This document shows, in pieces, positions 16,105 to 24,583 of a stretch of DNA of 54,960 nucleotides (positions within the stretch are counted from its first letter, which is position 1; every line of letters starts with the position of its first letter). The stretch is from an uncultured Lachnospiraceae bacterium (GTDB lineage: Bacteria > Bacillota > Clostridia > Lachnospirales > Lachnospiraceae), in NCBI GenBank assembly GCA_900551115.1, contig URUY01000026.1, forward strand, positions 1 to 54,960, given 5' to 3'. The notes beneath the pieces were generated by a model. That model ran no database searches. It was not told the origin of the DNA and saw only the letters and a program-made list of their open reading frames with translations. A program made the translations under genes and the position numbers.

Positions 16105-17130
16105 TTACATGATTACATGAATCCAGCCCTTAGGAGCCTCAATGCGGCCCATCTGAATGCCGGTCAGCGTATCATACAGCTTCTTTGTAACAGGTCCCAT
16201 TTCCGTCATACCGCTGGGCAGACAGATTTCCCTGCCATGGTCCACAATCTTGCCTACGGGAGAAATAACTGCTGCCGTACCGCAAAGTCCGCACTCTGCC
16301 ATATCGTCAAGCTCGTCCTTGTAGATTTCTCTCTCCTCTACCTCCAGTCCCAGATACTCCTTTGCTACATAGAGTAATGAACGTCTGGTGATAGAAGGAA
16401 GGATGCTGTCGGAATTAGAGGTTACTACCTTGCCGTCCTTTGTAACAAAAAGGATGTTGGCACCGCCTGTTTCCTCTACCTTGGTTCTGGTTCCGGGATC
16501 CAAATACATATTTTCATCATATCCCTCTTTATGTGCCGTCACAATGGCATGTAAGCTCATGGCATAGTTAAGTCCTGCCTTAATATTACCGGTACCATGC
16601 GGTGCTGCACGGTCAAAATCACTGATTTTAATGGTAAGAGGCTTTGCACCGCCCTTAAAGTAAGGACCAACCGGTGTACAGAATACTCTGAACTGGTACT
16701 CCTCTGCCGGCTTTACACCAATAACCGGATTGATACCGAACATATACGGTCTGATATAAAGAGTTGCTCCCGAACCATAAGGCGGTACATATGCTGCATT
16801 AGCACTTACCACCTTTTCTATTGCGTCTACAAATCTTTCCTTGGTAAAAATCGGCATCTCCAGTCTTGCTGCGGAGCTTTCCATTCTTTCTCCGTTTAAG
16901 TCCGGTCTGAAGGTTACAATATGTCCATCCTCTGTGGTATACGCCTTCAATCCCTCAAATATTGTCTGTGCATACTGCAATACACCTGCACATTCGCTCA
17001 TTACAATATTGGCATCATCAATCAGCGCTCCTGCATCCCATGCTCCGTCCTTATAATTTGAAACATACCGCTTATCAGTCTGGACATAACCAAAGCCCAG
17101 ATTTGCCCAATCAATGTTCTTCTTTTCCAT
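16105..17130 (-). CDS. ilvE: Branched-chain amino acid aminotransferase
   Basis: A 341-residue class IV PLP aminotransferase catalysing the last step of valine, leucine and isoleucine synthesis. The PLP lysine lies in GTGNIKAGLNYA. The substrate and cofactor loops RPDLNGERM, YIRPYMFG, PVGPYFKGG and EETGGANILFV fit the long BCAT form. Other frames allow 22 more N-terminal residues, but AGGAAG eight bases before this ATG and the conserved MEKKNIDW start support the shorter form. It is a single-gene unit with a downstream terminator. Confidence 0.95.
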   Translation of the reverse strand: MEKKNIDWANLGFGYVQTDKRYVSNYKDGAWDAGALIDDANIVMSECAGVLQYAQTIFEGLKAYTTEDGHIVTFRPDLNGERMESSAARLEMPIFTKERFVDAIEKVVSANAAYVPPYGSGATLYIRPYMFGINPVIGVKPAEEYQFRVFCTPVGPYFKGGAKPLTIKISDFDRAAPHGTGNIKAGLNYAMSLHAIVTAHKEGYDENMYLDPGTRTKVEETGGANILFVTKDGKVVTSNSDSILPSITRRSLLYVAKEYLGLEVEEREIYKDELDDMAECGLCGTAAVISPVGKIVDHGREICLPSGMTEMGPVTKKLYDTLTGIQMGRIEAPKGWIHVIM

Positions 17131-17164
17131 GCCTTGTACTTCCTTTCCGTCTGTGTTTTTATAC

Positions 17165-17193
17165 ATTATTATACTTTTTTTTGTAAAAGTCAA
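17165..17193 (-). promoter_or_regulatory. Possible ilvE promoter
   Basis: TTGACT with AATAAT 17 bases later on the minus strand; a better TATAAT is only 14 bases away. It is placed 35 bases before the ilvE start. No T-box or attenuator could be recognised in the leader. Confidence 0.45.
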
Positions 17194-17228
17194 CACTCTT
17201 GCAGATTAATACTGCATATTGTGAAAGT

Positions 17229-17720
17229 CTATTTTTTCCGCCCGTATTTTCTGAAATAATAGGTAATATCAAAGTAGGTCTGCTCGTCACTTTCTTCCAA
17301 AAGCTCCCATTCTTCATTCCTGTCCAGATTTTCAAAATACCGATCCGCATCATAAGCTTTTTCCACCATAGTAACATAAGCGGTGTCACATTGCTTAAGA
17401 AGCTGGCGGTACAGACTTTCACCGCCGCACACATAGATATCCTCATCCGATATATTCTTTATTTTATCATACAGTTCCTCTAAAGAATGCAGCACTTGCG
17501 TTCCTCGGACTTTAAAATCTCTGTTTTCTGACAGTATAATATTGTTTCTGCCATACAGAGGCTGTCCCTGAGGCATAGCCTGCAGGGTCTTTCTGCCCAT
17601 CACCACAGTACCGCCCATTGTAAGCCTTTGAAAATTCCTTTGGTCTGCCGGAATTTGTACTAACAGTTTATCCTGCCTGCCCACAGCCCAGTTCTCGTCC
17701 ACCGTAACTACTATATTCAT
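17229..17720 (-). CDS. folA: Dihydrofolate reductase
   Basis: The 163-residue enzyme reduces dihydrofolate to tetrahydrofolate with NADPH, regenerating the cofactor oxidised by thymidylate synthase. Visible motifs are WAVGRQDKLLVQIPAD (with the catalytic acidic residue), GGTVVMGRKT for NADPH, and YVCGGESLYRQLL. The N-terminal ten codons of the longer frame are dropped because GGGAG lies five bases before this ATG. It follows thyA by 48 bases, the standard thyA-folA pairing. Confidence 0.95.
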   Translation of the reverse strand: MNIVVTVDENWAVGRQDKLLVQIPADQRNFQRLTMGGTVVMGRKTLQAMPQGQPLYGRNNIILSENRDFKVRGTQVLHSLEELYDKIKNISDEDIYVCGGESLYRQLLKQCDTAYVTMVEKAYDADRYFENLDRNEEWELLEESDEQTYFDITYYFRKYGRKK

Positions 17721-17768
17721 TTCTTCTCCCGTCTGCACGCTTTCATGCACCTATATTAAAGACCTGTT

Positions 17769-18617
17769 TTAGATTGCAATGGGAATATTCTCTATCTGCG
17801 GTCCAAATTCATACCCTTCCACCGTCACGTCATTACGGGTAAACTGATAGAAATCATGTACATCGGGATTGAGCCAAAACTTCGGCGCCTCCTTCGGTTC
17901 TCTTGCAATAAGCTCCTTTATAATCGGGATATGCCTGTCGTAAATATGGGCGTCTGCAATGACATGCACCAATTCACCCACCTGCATATCACATACCTGG
18001 GCAAGCATATGCACAAGCACTGCATACTGCACCACATTCCAGTTGTTTGCCGCCAGCACGTCCTGAGAACGCTGGTTTAAAACAGCATTTAAGGTCAGCT
18101 TATCTGCTCCCTTTTTCTGGGTTACATTAAAGGTCATGCTGTAAGCACAAGGGTAAAGATTCATTTCATGCAAATCCTGATGCACATAGATATTAGTCAT
18201 AATCCTTCTGGAAAAGGGATTGTGCTTCAAATCATAAATCACCCTGTCCACCTGGTCCATCATGCCCTCTTTATACACATGCTTTACTCCAAGCTGATAG
18301 CCGTAGGCCTTGCCTATAGAGCCATCCTCATCCGCCCATTCATCCCAGATGTGACTGTGTAAATCATGAATATTGTTGGACTTCTGCTGCCATATCCAAA
18401 GAATTTCATCGGTAGCGCTCTTAAGAGCCGTCCTTCTTAATGTCATAATCGGAAATTCCTTTGATAAATCATACCGGTTTACCACACCAAATTTCTTGAT
18501 GGTATAGGCGGGCGTGCCATCCTCCCAATGAGGGCGGACCTTCTCCCCCTCCGTACCGGTTCCGTTTTCCAGTATATCTCTGCACATATCTATAAAAATT
18601 CTGTCAGCCTGACTCAT
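17769..18617 (-). CDS. thyA: Thymidylate synthase
   Basis: The 282-residue ThyA methylates dUMP to dTMP with methylenetetrahydrofolate. The catalytic Cys is in NLYPCAYSM, and LNQRSQDVLAANNWNV contains the dUMP-binding RSxD and Asn. HVIADAHIYDRH is also conserved. The start MSQADRIF has AAAGGG-AAAGAAAG upstream; a longer frame adds 12 residues. The upstream beta-CASP gene ends 23 bases before, so the two genes are probably in one transcript. Confidence 0.96.
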   Translation of the reverse strand: MSQADRIFIDMCRDILENGTGTEGEKVRPHWEDGTPAYTIKKFGVVNRYDLSKEFPIMTLRRTALKSATDEILWIWQQKSNNIHDLHSHIWDEWADEDGSIGKAYGYQLGVKHVYKEGMMDQVDRVIYDLKHNPFSRRIMTNIYVHQDLHEMNLYPCAYSMTFNVTQKKGADKLTLNAVLNQRSQDVLAANNWNVVQYAVLVHMLAQVCDMQVGELVHVIADAHIYDRHIPIIKELIAREPKEAPKFWLNPDVHDFYQFTRNDVTVEGYEFGPQIENIPIAI

Positions 18618-18640
18618 ATCTTTCTTTCCCTTTCTTTTCC

Positions 18641-20239
18641 TCACGCTTCCCACTTATCACACAAAGACGTAACCTGATCTGCAAACCTTGCCAGGTCCTT
18701 ATTGCTTCCGCCCTCACTCTTTTTAATGATAGCAAGCAGTCTCTGTCCTGCCGAAAGAAGTCTTGCATATACGCCCGACGCCTTCCGGTCCTTCTTTTTA
18801 AGCAGTACAGGCTCCGCTTCGTATTCCAGTTTGCCGCTTGCCAGATTAAATACAGTGCCACTGTAAGGTGCATATGCTTTAATGCCATGCTCCACCATCA
18901 GGCATTCTGCAAAAGACTCACAGACGCTGCCCTCACCATGTACCACAAATACCTTTCTGGGCTTTTCCTTAAAGGCAGTAATCCATTCAATCAAACCATT
19001 TTTATCGGCATGACCGCTCAATCCTGACAGCCTTGTTATTTTAGCACGTACTAAAATCGGTTCTCCAAAAAGCTTCACTTCCGTTGCACCTTCCACAATG
19101 GCCCTGCCCAAAGTACCTATGGACTGATACCCCACAAACAAAACGGTAGATTCCGGACGCCAGAGATTGTGCTTTAAATGATGCCTGATACGACCTGCCT
19201 CGCACATACCGGAAGCCGAAATAATGACCTTCGGTGTTTCTTCAAAGTTAATGGCCTTGGATTCATCGCTGGTAATCGACAGCTTAAGTCCCGGAAACGA
19301 AATAGGATTGATGCCTTTTTCCACAAGCGCCATGGCTTCCGCATCAAAGCATTCCGTTTTATTTTCCTGAAAAATGGAGGTAGCCCGTACAGCCATGGGA
19401 CTGTCCACGTATACCGGGAAGTTACCATGCCCGGTCACAAGTCCGTCCATCTTAATCTTTCTGATAAAGTAAAGTATTTCCTGTGTCCTGCCTACTGCAA
19501 AGGAAGGAATAATTACATTGCCGCCCTTATCAAAAGTTTCCTGTATAATCTGCGCCAGCTCCGCCACATAGTCAGGACGCTCATCACCATGGAGTCTGTC
19601 ACCGTAGGTATTCTCCATTACTACATAATCCGCTTCCTCCGTAAAACTGGGATCCTTTAGAAGCGGCTGGTGCTTGTTGCCGATATCACCGGAAAACACG
19701 ATTTTCTTACTGCAGTTTCCTTCCGTCAGCCAAACCTCAATACTGGCAGAACCCAAAAGATGTCCGATATCGGTAAAACGTATCTTTACCCCTTCGCACA
19801 GCTCGATTATCTCACCGTAACGGCAGGGCACAATACGTTTAATCAGCCCTTCCGCATCCTCCATGGTATAATCCGGCTCATATATTTTAGCTCCCTCGCT
19901 CCGCTTTGCTTTTCTGTTTTTCCACTCAGCCTCCATTGCCTGAATATGCGCGCAGTCACGCAGCATGATCTCACATAAATCCGCCGATGCATCCGTAGTA
20001 AAGACCTGCCCTCTAAACCCCTTTGCATACAGAAGCGGCAGCATCCCTGAATGGTCTACATGGGCATGTGTCAAAAGCACGTAATCAATGCAGGCCTCTT
20101 CCACAGGAAGCTTTGCATTTTCATAGGTATTGACTCCCTGCTCCATTCCATAATCCACCAAAATGTACTTTCCGCCCACCTCTATACAGTGACAGCTTCC
20201 GGTAACCTCATGAGCCGCTCCAATAAACATTAATTTCAT
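18641..20239 (-). CDS. MBL-fold/beta-CASP RNA-metabolising hydrolase
   Basis: A 532-residue zinc metallo-beta-lactamase of the beta-CASP branch (CPSF73/YSH1-like). The HAHVDHSG motif binds metal, with VDYGMEQG before it and DIGHLLGSASIEV (motif 3) after. The beta-CASP insertion has NTYGDR and VGRTQEIL, followed by GFxGYQS-like and LSGHADKNGL. Most bacterial members are annotated as RNA exonucleases or endonucleases. The C-terminal ~70 residues form a basic, helical tail. Start is ambiguous between this ATG and one two codons earlier; AAGGAAAGGGG precedes both. thyA and folA follow in the same direction. Confidence 0.9.
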   Translation of the reverse strand: MKLMFIGAAHEVTGSCHCIEVGGKYILVDYGMEQGVNTYENAKLPVEEACIDYVLLTHAHVDHSGMLPLLYAKGFRGQVFTTDASADLCEIMLRDCAHIQAMEAEWKNRKAKRSEGAKIYEPDYTMEDAEGLIKRIVPCRYGEIIELCEGVKIRFTDIGHLLGSASIEVWLTEGNCSKKIVFSGDIGNKHQPLLKDPSFTEEADYVVMENTYGDRLHGDERPDYVAELAQIIQETFDKGGNVIIPSFAVGRTQEILYFIRKIKMDGLVTGHGNFPVYVDSPMAVRATSIFQENKTECFDAEAMALVEKGINPISFPGLKLSITSDESKAINFEETPKVIISASGMCEAGRIRHHLKHNLWRPESTVLFVGYQSIGTLGRAIVEGATEVKLFGEPILVRAKITRLSGLSGHADKNGLIEWITAFKEKPRKVFVVHGEGSVCESFAECLMVEHGIKAYAPYSGTVFNLASGKLEYEAEPVLLKKKDRKASGVYARLLSAGQRLLAIIKKSEGGSNKDLARFADQVTSLCDKWEA

Positions 20240-20272
20240 AGTCATACCCCTTTCCTTAACAAGCTTACTTCT

Positions 20273-20301
20273 ATTGTATAATGTTACGCTCTGCGAATCA
20301 A
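20273..20301 (-). promoter_or_regulatory. Promoter for the beta-CASP gene
   Basis: TTGATT-17-TACAAT on the minus strand ends 34 bases before the gene's start, giving a short leader. Confidence 0.65.
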
Positions 20302-20568
20302 GCATATAACGGTCTGTTTTTTCCTGCTAACGGTCTGCCCGTTCCCTTCCATGTCATGAAACGGAATGGTAATGCAGAATGCAATTTCAACCAGCCCCGC
20401 CTCCTGTGCATCAAAATCAATAACAGACCCATAATAACCATGGACAACAACGGCGTTTTTTTCATTTTCACTGTCTATATAATGCTCAGTCTGCCACGCT
20501 TCTCCACCATAATTTATGCCGTCTGCACTATCCTTATAAAGATTTCCCTCTTCTACGCCTGTATACAT
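20284..20568 (-). CDS. Possible small protein or gene remnant
   Basis: A 94-residue frame with balanced, protein-like composition (e.g. NAVVVHGYYGSVIDFDAQEA) but no recognisable family, no Shine-Dalgarno and a stop codon four codons before the ATG. A promoter-like TTGTGA-17-TAAAAT overlaps its first codons, so the frame may not start where drawn. It could be the end of a decayed gene. The 3' end overlaps the beta-CASP promoter. Confidence 0.25.
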   Translation of the reverse strand: MYTGVEEGNLYKDSADGINYGGEAWQTEHYIDSENEKNAVVVHGYYGSVIDFDAQEAGLVEIAFCITIPFHDMEGNGQTVSRKKQTVICLIRRA

Positions 20569-20626
20569 TTTATTCTAAAAATACACATTTCACAATAGCG
20601 GCAGGTGAAAAAAGACAGAAAATCCC

Positions 20627-20663
20627 AACAAAATGACCTCTGTTTACGCAACATAAACAGAGG
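20627..20663 (-). terminator. Terminator after the small membrane-protein gene
   Basis: CCTCTGTTTA and TAAACAGAGG form a perfect ten-base stem with a seven-base loop. TCATTTTG follows on the minus strand, 37 bases past the stop of the 139-codon gene. Confidence 0.75.
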
Positions 20664-20699
20664 CCATTACTCATGCATTTCAATATTACTCACTAATCT

Positions 20700-21119
20700 T
20701 TAACTCCTTCTTTTCTTTTTTGGAAAGTTCATTCGTTTAACTTCATTTTGTTTGCCGCAAAGAGTGTCTTCCTTTGTCAACAGCTTTTTTATTCCGTCCG
20801 ATGCTAACGTTATAATCAGTCTTATGTATTCTTCCCGAAGCTTTCTTGTTTCAAGGTCATCCGGCTCGCTTTTCTGCTTCTGCTCTTCCTCTGGCATAGA
20901 ATCCGTATCTGAAATCTTCCCTTTTCCTCTGTCAATCCCTGAAACGCTGTTAACCGTTTGTATAAAGCGCTCAGTTTCCTGCGTCCCCATTATCTCCTTG
21001 TGCTTCAACCATCTCCTGTATACCAGATACAGCAGGAATAACACAGTCAGAAGTACGATTGCCCAAACCGGAAGCTCCGATTTTAGTATTAATTGGGGAA
21101 TCACACCGGTTACAACCAA
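20700..21119 (-). CDS. Small membrane protein of unknown function, with a disrupted start
   Basis: The protein of about 139 residues has one transmembrane helix near residues 17-35 (WAIVLLTVLFLLYLVYRRW, positive charges inside) and then a charged cytoplasmic region. No family is recognised. The frame opens without an ATG; the first usable codon is TTG at 21119. Upstream there is a consensus promoter and AAGGAGG (21151-21157 region), but the ATGs behind it read MV-stop and MNPL-stop in other frames. Removing one A from the second ATG region would fuse ATG to this frame and add seven residues. Either the gene is frameshifted or translation starts at TTG. Confidence 0.6.
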   Translation of the reverse strand: MVVTGVIPQLILKSELPVWAIVLLTVLFLLYLVYRRWLKHKEIMGTQETERFIQTVNSVSGIDRGKGKISDTDSMPEEEQKQKSEPDDLETRKLREEYIRLIITLASDGIKKLLTKEDTLCGKQNEVKRMNFPKKKRRS

Positions 21120-21196
21120 ATGGTTATCAGAGAGGATTCATACCATTTCACCTCCTTACAGCGCAACACCGCTTTTTTGCCATTGTCAACAATTTT

Positions 21197-21226
21197 ATTA
21201 TATCTTTTCCAAAGACATGTTGTCAA
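21197..21226 (-). promoter_or_regulatory. Strong promoter for the small membrane-protein gene
   Basis: TTGACA and TATAAT, both perfect hexamers, are 18 bases apart on the minus strand. The start site would be about 35 bases before AAGGAGG. Confidence 0.8.
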
Positions 21227-21324
21227 TATTATATTCAAAATTATTATACAAATATTTTAATTAGTCATTTTATATATAATTAAAATTGTTATTAAATATT
21301 TTTATACATTATAACATAACAAAT

Positions 21325-21353
21325 TTGCAATGCCATCATTTTTATGCTATGAT
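21325..21353 (+). promoter_or_regulatory. Promoter for the ROK regulator
   Basis: TTGCAA-17-TATGAT with an extended -10 (TGC before the hexamer). The 21180-21325 stretch is very AT-rich and holds only this and the divergent promoter. Confidence 0.65.
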
Positions 21354-21414
21354 GCTTTTGTATTATAATCTTTTGTCCCGGCTGTTTTTCTGCAAAGAAA
21401 TGGAGTGAATACAT

Positions 21415-22692
21415 ATGGAAAAAAACATTGTATACCTAAAGCAAAACAATCGACTGCTCAACATCATCCGCTGCAATCCGGGCATATCCAAAAGCACTTT
21501 GTCAGAAATCCTGAACGTTTCCTGGCCGACTATATCCAATGCCATTGAGACTCTGAAGGCATCAGACATTCTAAGCCGGGACTCCACTATACAAATAAAT
21601 CCCGACCATGCCCATATGATTGGCATATCAGTCGATGCTGCCCAGATTAAATTATGCATTATCGATATGAATTTTGAAGTGATAGCTTCCGGGCGCTTTA
21701 AAGAGATCATCGGCAGCTTACATATTTTCAAAACTGCCGCAGGTTTTATGTTTGAGAATCACATTACACCTGACAGCTTTGTGTGTTTTAAAACCTCAGA
21801 CAATCTCTTTGATTTGCAGGGCCAGCTTGATGCTATTATGCAGGATATTATTACCTTAGTTGAAAATCAGGAGCGTTTTCATTTAAATATCGTTGCCGCA
21901 GGGCTGACCTTTACCGGAGCGGTTGATAATACAAACAAAAAAATAGTTAAATCACACAATCTGGATTTTATATCCGACAAGCCCCTTGGCAGCATTATTT
22001 TTCCCAACCGGATTGACTATTTTGAGCAAAAGAATATCCATATATATGCAGACAACAACTCCAATCCTTCTGTTGTTGCCGAAAAATATAATCTGTACAA
22101 TGCTGCCTGCAGCAATTACAAGTACCGTGACAAAAAAAATATTATATCCATCTATCTCGGAACCGGAATCGGCTCCGGCATGATTTTTAACAACAGACAG
22201 TATCACGGTGCTTCTAATTTTGTAGGCGAACTGGGACATATAGAAGTGCCCTTATATCCCACGCCGGCTGCCCGTTCTGCTTCAGCCGGGCAGGCCTGTT
22301 CCTGCGGAAATAACAATTGTCTGGATTTTCGCATCAGACATGATGTTTTTGAAATGAATTTAACAGATTTTTCAGCCATGAGTACCGATGACATTGCCGC
22401 TTTTCTTTGCGAGCATCCGGAAAAAACGGATGTGTTGTCCTATTACATCGGCTATATCGTAAATCTTTTAATCAATATTTTAAATCCTGATATGATTATC
22501 TTTACCGGAAAATTTTCATCCTTTATGGACAAAATGTGGCTGCCTCTTTACAGCCGCCTGAACAGCAATAAATTATCCTACATCCGCAACGAATGTACCC
22601 TGATTGCTTCCAACCTGGGTATAAAGTCGCCCTCCATCGGAGCTGCCATCTGTTCCTATTTTGATAAAATCAAGGAGCCTGTTGAATGGTAA
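21415..22692 (+). CDS. ROK family transcriptional regulator (NagC/XylR type)
   Basis: The 425-residue protein has an N-terminal winged helix-turn-helix (NPGISKSTLSEILNVSWPTISNAI, about residues 20-45) and a ROK sugar-binding domain. The latter shows YLGTGIGSGMI, the phosphate/sugar loop GELGHIEV and the zinc motif CSCGNNNCLD. Such regulators sense sugars or sugar phosphates and repress catabolic operons. No sugar operon is attached here, but a GH3 hexosaminidase gene lies 360 bases away on the opposite strand. GGAG is about nine bases before the ATG. Confidence 0.88.
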   Translation: MEKNIVYLKQNNRLLNIIRCNPGISKSTLSEILNVSWPTISNAIETLKASDILSRDSTIQINPDHAHMIGISVDAAQIKLCIIDMNFEVIASGRFKEIIGSLHIFKTAAGFMFENHITPDSFVCFKTSDNLFDLQGQLDAIMQDIITLVENQERFHLNIVAAGLTFTGAVDNTNKKIVKSHNLDFISDKPLGSIIFPNRIDYFEQKNIHIYADNNSNPSVVAEKYNLYNAACSNYKYRDKKNIISIYLGTGIGSGMIFNNRQYHGASNFVGELGHIEVPLYPTPAARSASAGQACSCGNNNCLDFRIRHDVFEMNLTDFSAMSTDDIAAFLCEHPEKTDVLSYYIGYIVNLLINILNPDMIIFTGKFSSFMDKMWLPLYSRLNSNKLSYIRNECTLIASNLGIKSPSIGAAICSYFDKIKEPVEW

Positions 22693-22739
22693 AACGTCGG
22701 TTATGCACGGACCGGAGCGGAGCGGAGAACTCGAACCGT

Positions 22740-22763
22740 ACGAGCCCGTGCGGGCTCGTTTAT
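22740..22763 (+). terminator. Terminator after the ROK gene
   Basis: ACGAGCCCG and CGGGCTCGT form a GC-rich palindrome with a minimal loop, followed by TTTAT. It is 48 bases past the ROK stop. Confidence 0.65.
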
Positions 22764-22802
22764 ATCAAAAAGGACACCCGTACGGATGTCCTTTTTGATA
22801 TA
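22761..22802. terminator. 42-base palindromic bidirectional terminator
   Basis: Sixteen-base perfect arms (TATATCAAAAAGGACA and its complement) surround a ten-base centre that contains CCGTACGG. Each strand has a stem ending in five or more T residues, so it can stop both the ROK transcript and the tRNA-Gly transcript. Confidence 0.85.
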
Positions 22803-22807
22803 AGAAA

Positions 22808-22879
<72 letters not shown>

Positions 22880-22881
22880 AC

Positions 22882-22911
22882 ATTACCTGTCCATGTCTTA
22901 TGGACAAGTAA
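22882..22911 (-). other. Stem-loop in the tRNA-Gly leader
   Basis: ATTACCTGTCCAT and ATGGACAAGTAAT form a 13-base stem with one wobble on the RNA, directly between the promoter and the 5' end of tRNA-Gly. It would sit at the start of the precursor, perhaps a processing or operator element. Confidence 0.5.
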
Positions 22912-22912
22912 T

Positions 22913-22941
22913 AATATACTATAAGAATTGGTATTTGTCAA
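22913..22941 (-). promoter_or_regulatory. tRNA-Gly promoter
   Basis: TTGACA-17-TATATT on the minus strand, about 35 bases upstream of the tRNA. Confidence 0.8.
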
Positions 22942-23051
22942 CTATAGAATTGTATTTTTTAGCATTAAATTTCATCAGCAATTCACACAACTTCTTTTAC
23001 ATTTCCCGCAATCTTTACAGCTTTTATATTTGGTATATCTGTCACAGATAG

Positions 23052-24404
23052 TTACTCGCCCAGTTTATCCGCATACTTAATCCTGTAAATTCTGCGCAGG
23101 GAATCATTAATACGCTCTTCCGAAATCGTGCCGTTCTGTACGGCTTCCAATACACCGTTATATGCCTTTTCAAAGTCATCGGGCATAAGAATCATATCAC
23201 AGCCTGCCTTTAGGGCCTTTATTGCCGCTTCATCCGCTTCGTAATATTCGGTTATGGCGCCCATATTCATGGCATCTGTAATAATAACACCGTCAAAGCC
23301 CAGCTCTTCCCGCAAAATATCCGTTACCACAGTTTCCGACAAGGTACAGGGCGTATTGTCTCCCGTAAATGCCGGCACCGATATATGGCTTACCATCACA
23401 AAATCCACACCGGCATCAATGCCGGCTTTAAATACCGTAAACTCCTCCGCCCGAAACTGCTCCGCGCTTCTTTCGGTAACTGCCAGTCCGGTATGTGTAT
23501 CATTTGTACTGCTGCCGATACCGGGAAAATGCTTCAGGCAGGCGCTCACACCGTTTTCCTGCAGCCCCTGTACCATGGACACTGCCATGGATGCCACCAC
23601 CGAACTGTCACTGCCGTAAGCCCGGTCTCCCATAATGCCGTCTTCCGTATTGTCAATATCCGCAACCGGTGCAAAATCCAGATTAAATCCAAGCGTCTTC
23701 AGATAACCTGCGACATTTACACCTGCCGCATATGCCTGCGCAGGGTCTGCCGTTGCGCCAATTGTCTGTGCGCTGCCGACATTTTCAGCAAGACCGGCTT
23801 CCGCCACACGGCTTACACTGCCTCCCTCTTCATCCACACCTATAAAAAGCGGATATCTGCTGTACAGGGAACTGTTTGAAACCATCTCTGTTATCTGTTC
23901 TGCCGACTCAATATTCTTTTCAAAATAAACCAGTCCGCCTACCGCCCACCGGTTTAGGGCCTCCTTCGTACCGTCTCCGGCCTGTACTGCAGTACCGACT
24001 CCGGTAATGGCTTCCGGCGTAACCATAAAAAGACCTGCAACCTTGTCCTCTATAGGCATAACCTCTATGGCCGCATTGATAATTTCATCCAGCTTTTCCT
24101 CCGGCGTCTGCTCCGGCATCATTTCCGAAGGCTCCGGCTTAGCCAGGCTTTCCTCCGTACCGATAATATTATCGATGTCTGCTTCTACCGAAGCATTATT
24201 TTCATTTTTTATCTTCTCCTGCCTGCCGATATAAATAACAGTCCCTACAATTCCGGCTATCAGCAAAAGAATAAAGAAGAACATTGCCATATATGCAAGC
24301 ATCTGATTCCGCTTTCTCCGTCTGTGGCGTTCTTCTCTTTTTATCTGTATTTCCCTCTCCAGCTCTGCTTTTTTATTCTGTCTCAAATCGGTATTGTCAC
24401 CCAT
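23052..24404 (-). CDS. Glycoside hydrolase family 3 beta-N-acetylhexosaminidase, membrane-anchored
   Basis: The 450-residue protein has a charged cytoplasmic N-terminus, one membrane segment at about 32-54 (MLAYMAMFFFILLLIAGIV), a linker, then a NagZ-type GH3 barrel. Barrel motifs are GVDEEGGSVSR, DFAPVADI, CLKHFPGIGSSTNDTH (catalytic His/Asp region) and the nucleophile Asp in VIITDAMNM. It probably removes N-acetylglucosamine from peptidoglycan fragments outside the membrane. It lacks the C-terminal domain of long GH3 glucosidases. A perfect palindrome lies in its promoter region. Confidence 0.9.
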   Translation of the reverse strand: MGDNTDLRQNKKAELEREIQIKREERHRRRKRNQMLAYMAMFFFILLLIAGIVGTVIYIGRQEKIKNENNASVEADIDNIIGTEESLAKPEPSEMMPEQTPEEKLDEIINAAIEVMPIEDKVAGLFMVTPEAITGVGTAVQAGDGTKEALNRWAVGGLVYFEKNIESAEQITEMVSNSSLYSRYPLFIGVDEEGGSVSRVAEAGLAENVGSAQTIGATADPAQAYAAGVNVAGYLKTLGFNLDFAPVADIDNTEDGIMGDRAYGSDSSVVASMAVSMVQGLQENGVSACLKHFPGIGSSTNDTHTGLAVTERSAEQFRAEEFTVFKAGIDAGVDFVMVSHISVPAFTGDNTPCTLSETVVTDILREELGFDGVIITDAMNMGAITEYYEADEAAIKALKAGCDMILMPDDFEKAYNGVLEAVQNGTISEERINDSLRRIYRIKYADKLGE

Positions 24405-24429
24405 TTATAATCTCTCCTCTACTATATAT

Positions 24430-24442
24430 GGTATACTATACC
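24430..24442. promoter_or_regulatory. Palindrome upstream of the GH3 gene
   Basis: GGTATACTATACC is a perfect 13-base palindrome about 26 bases before the GH3 start and overlaps a minus-strand TATAGT -10 candidate. It could be an operator; no matching -35 is clear. Confidence 0.35.
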
Positions 24443-24544
24443 TTATTTTGAGACATATTTCTACAGGAAATACTTTACTTTTCTTATTTTTTTCTTAATG
24501 CAGCAAAATGTAATATTTACTTCTCTGCCGGAATCTGTGCAATG

Positions 24545-24583
24545 TAAAAGAGCGCACCGATTCTTGTTTCAATCAATGCGCCC
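24545..24583 (-). terminator. Terminator of an unannotated minus-strand transcript
   Basis: GCGCATTGATT and AATCGGTGCGC pair on the minus-strand RNA (two U-G wobbles) around an eight-base loop, followed by TCTTTT. On the plus strand the wobbles become A-C mismatches, so the orientation is minus. No annotated gene ends here. Confidence 0.6.

Noticed and set aside
17131..17228. Possible T-box or attenuator ahead of ilvE
   Set aside because: I found no T-box consensus, leader peptide or terminator between promoter and start; leaders of the threonine and arginine genes were also checked without a match.
22720..22740. T-loop-like GGTTCGAGT on the minus strand beside the tRNA gene
   Set aside because: The flanks cannot form a T-stem and no other tRNA arm is present, so I do not call a second tRNA or an attachment-site fragment.
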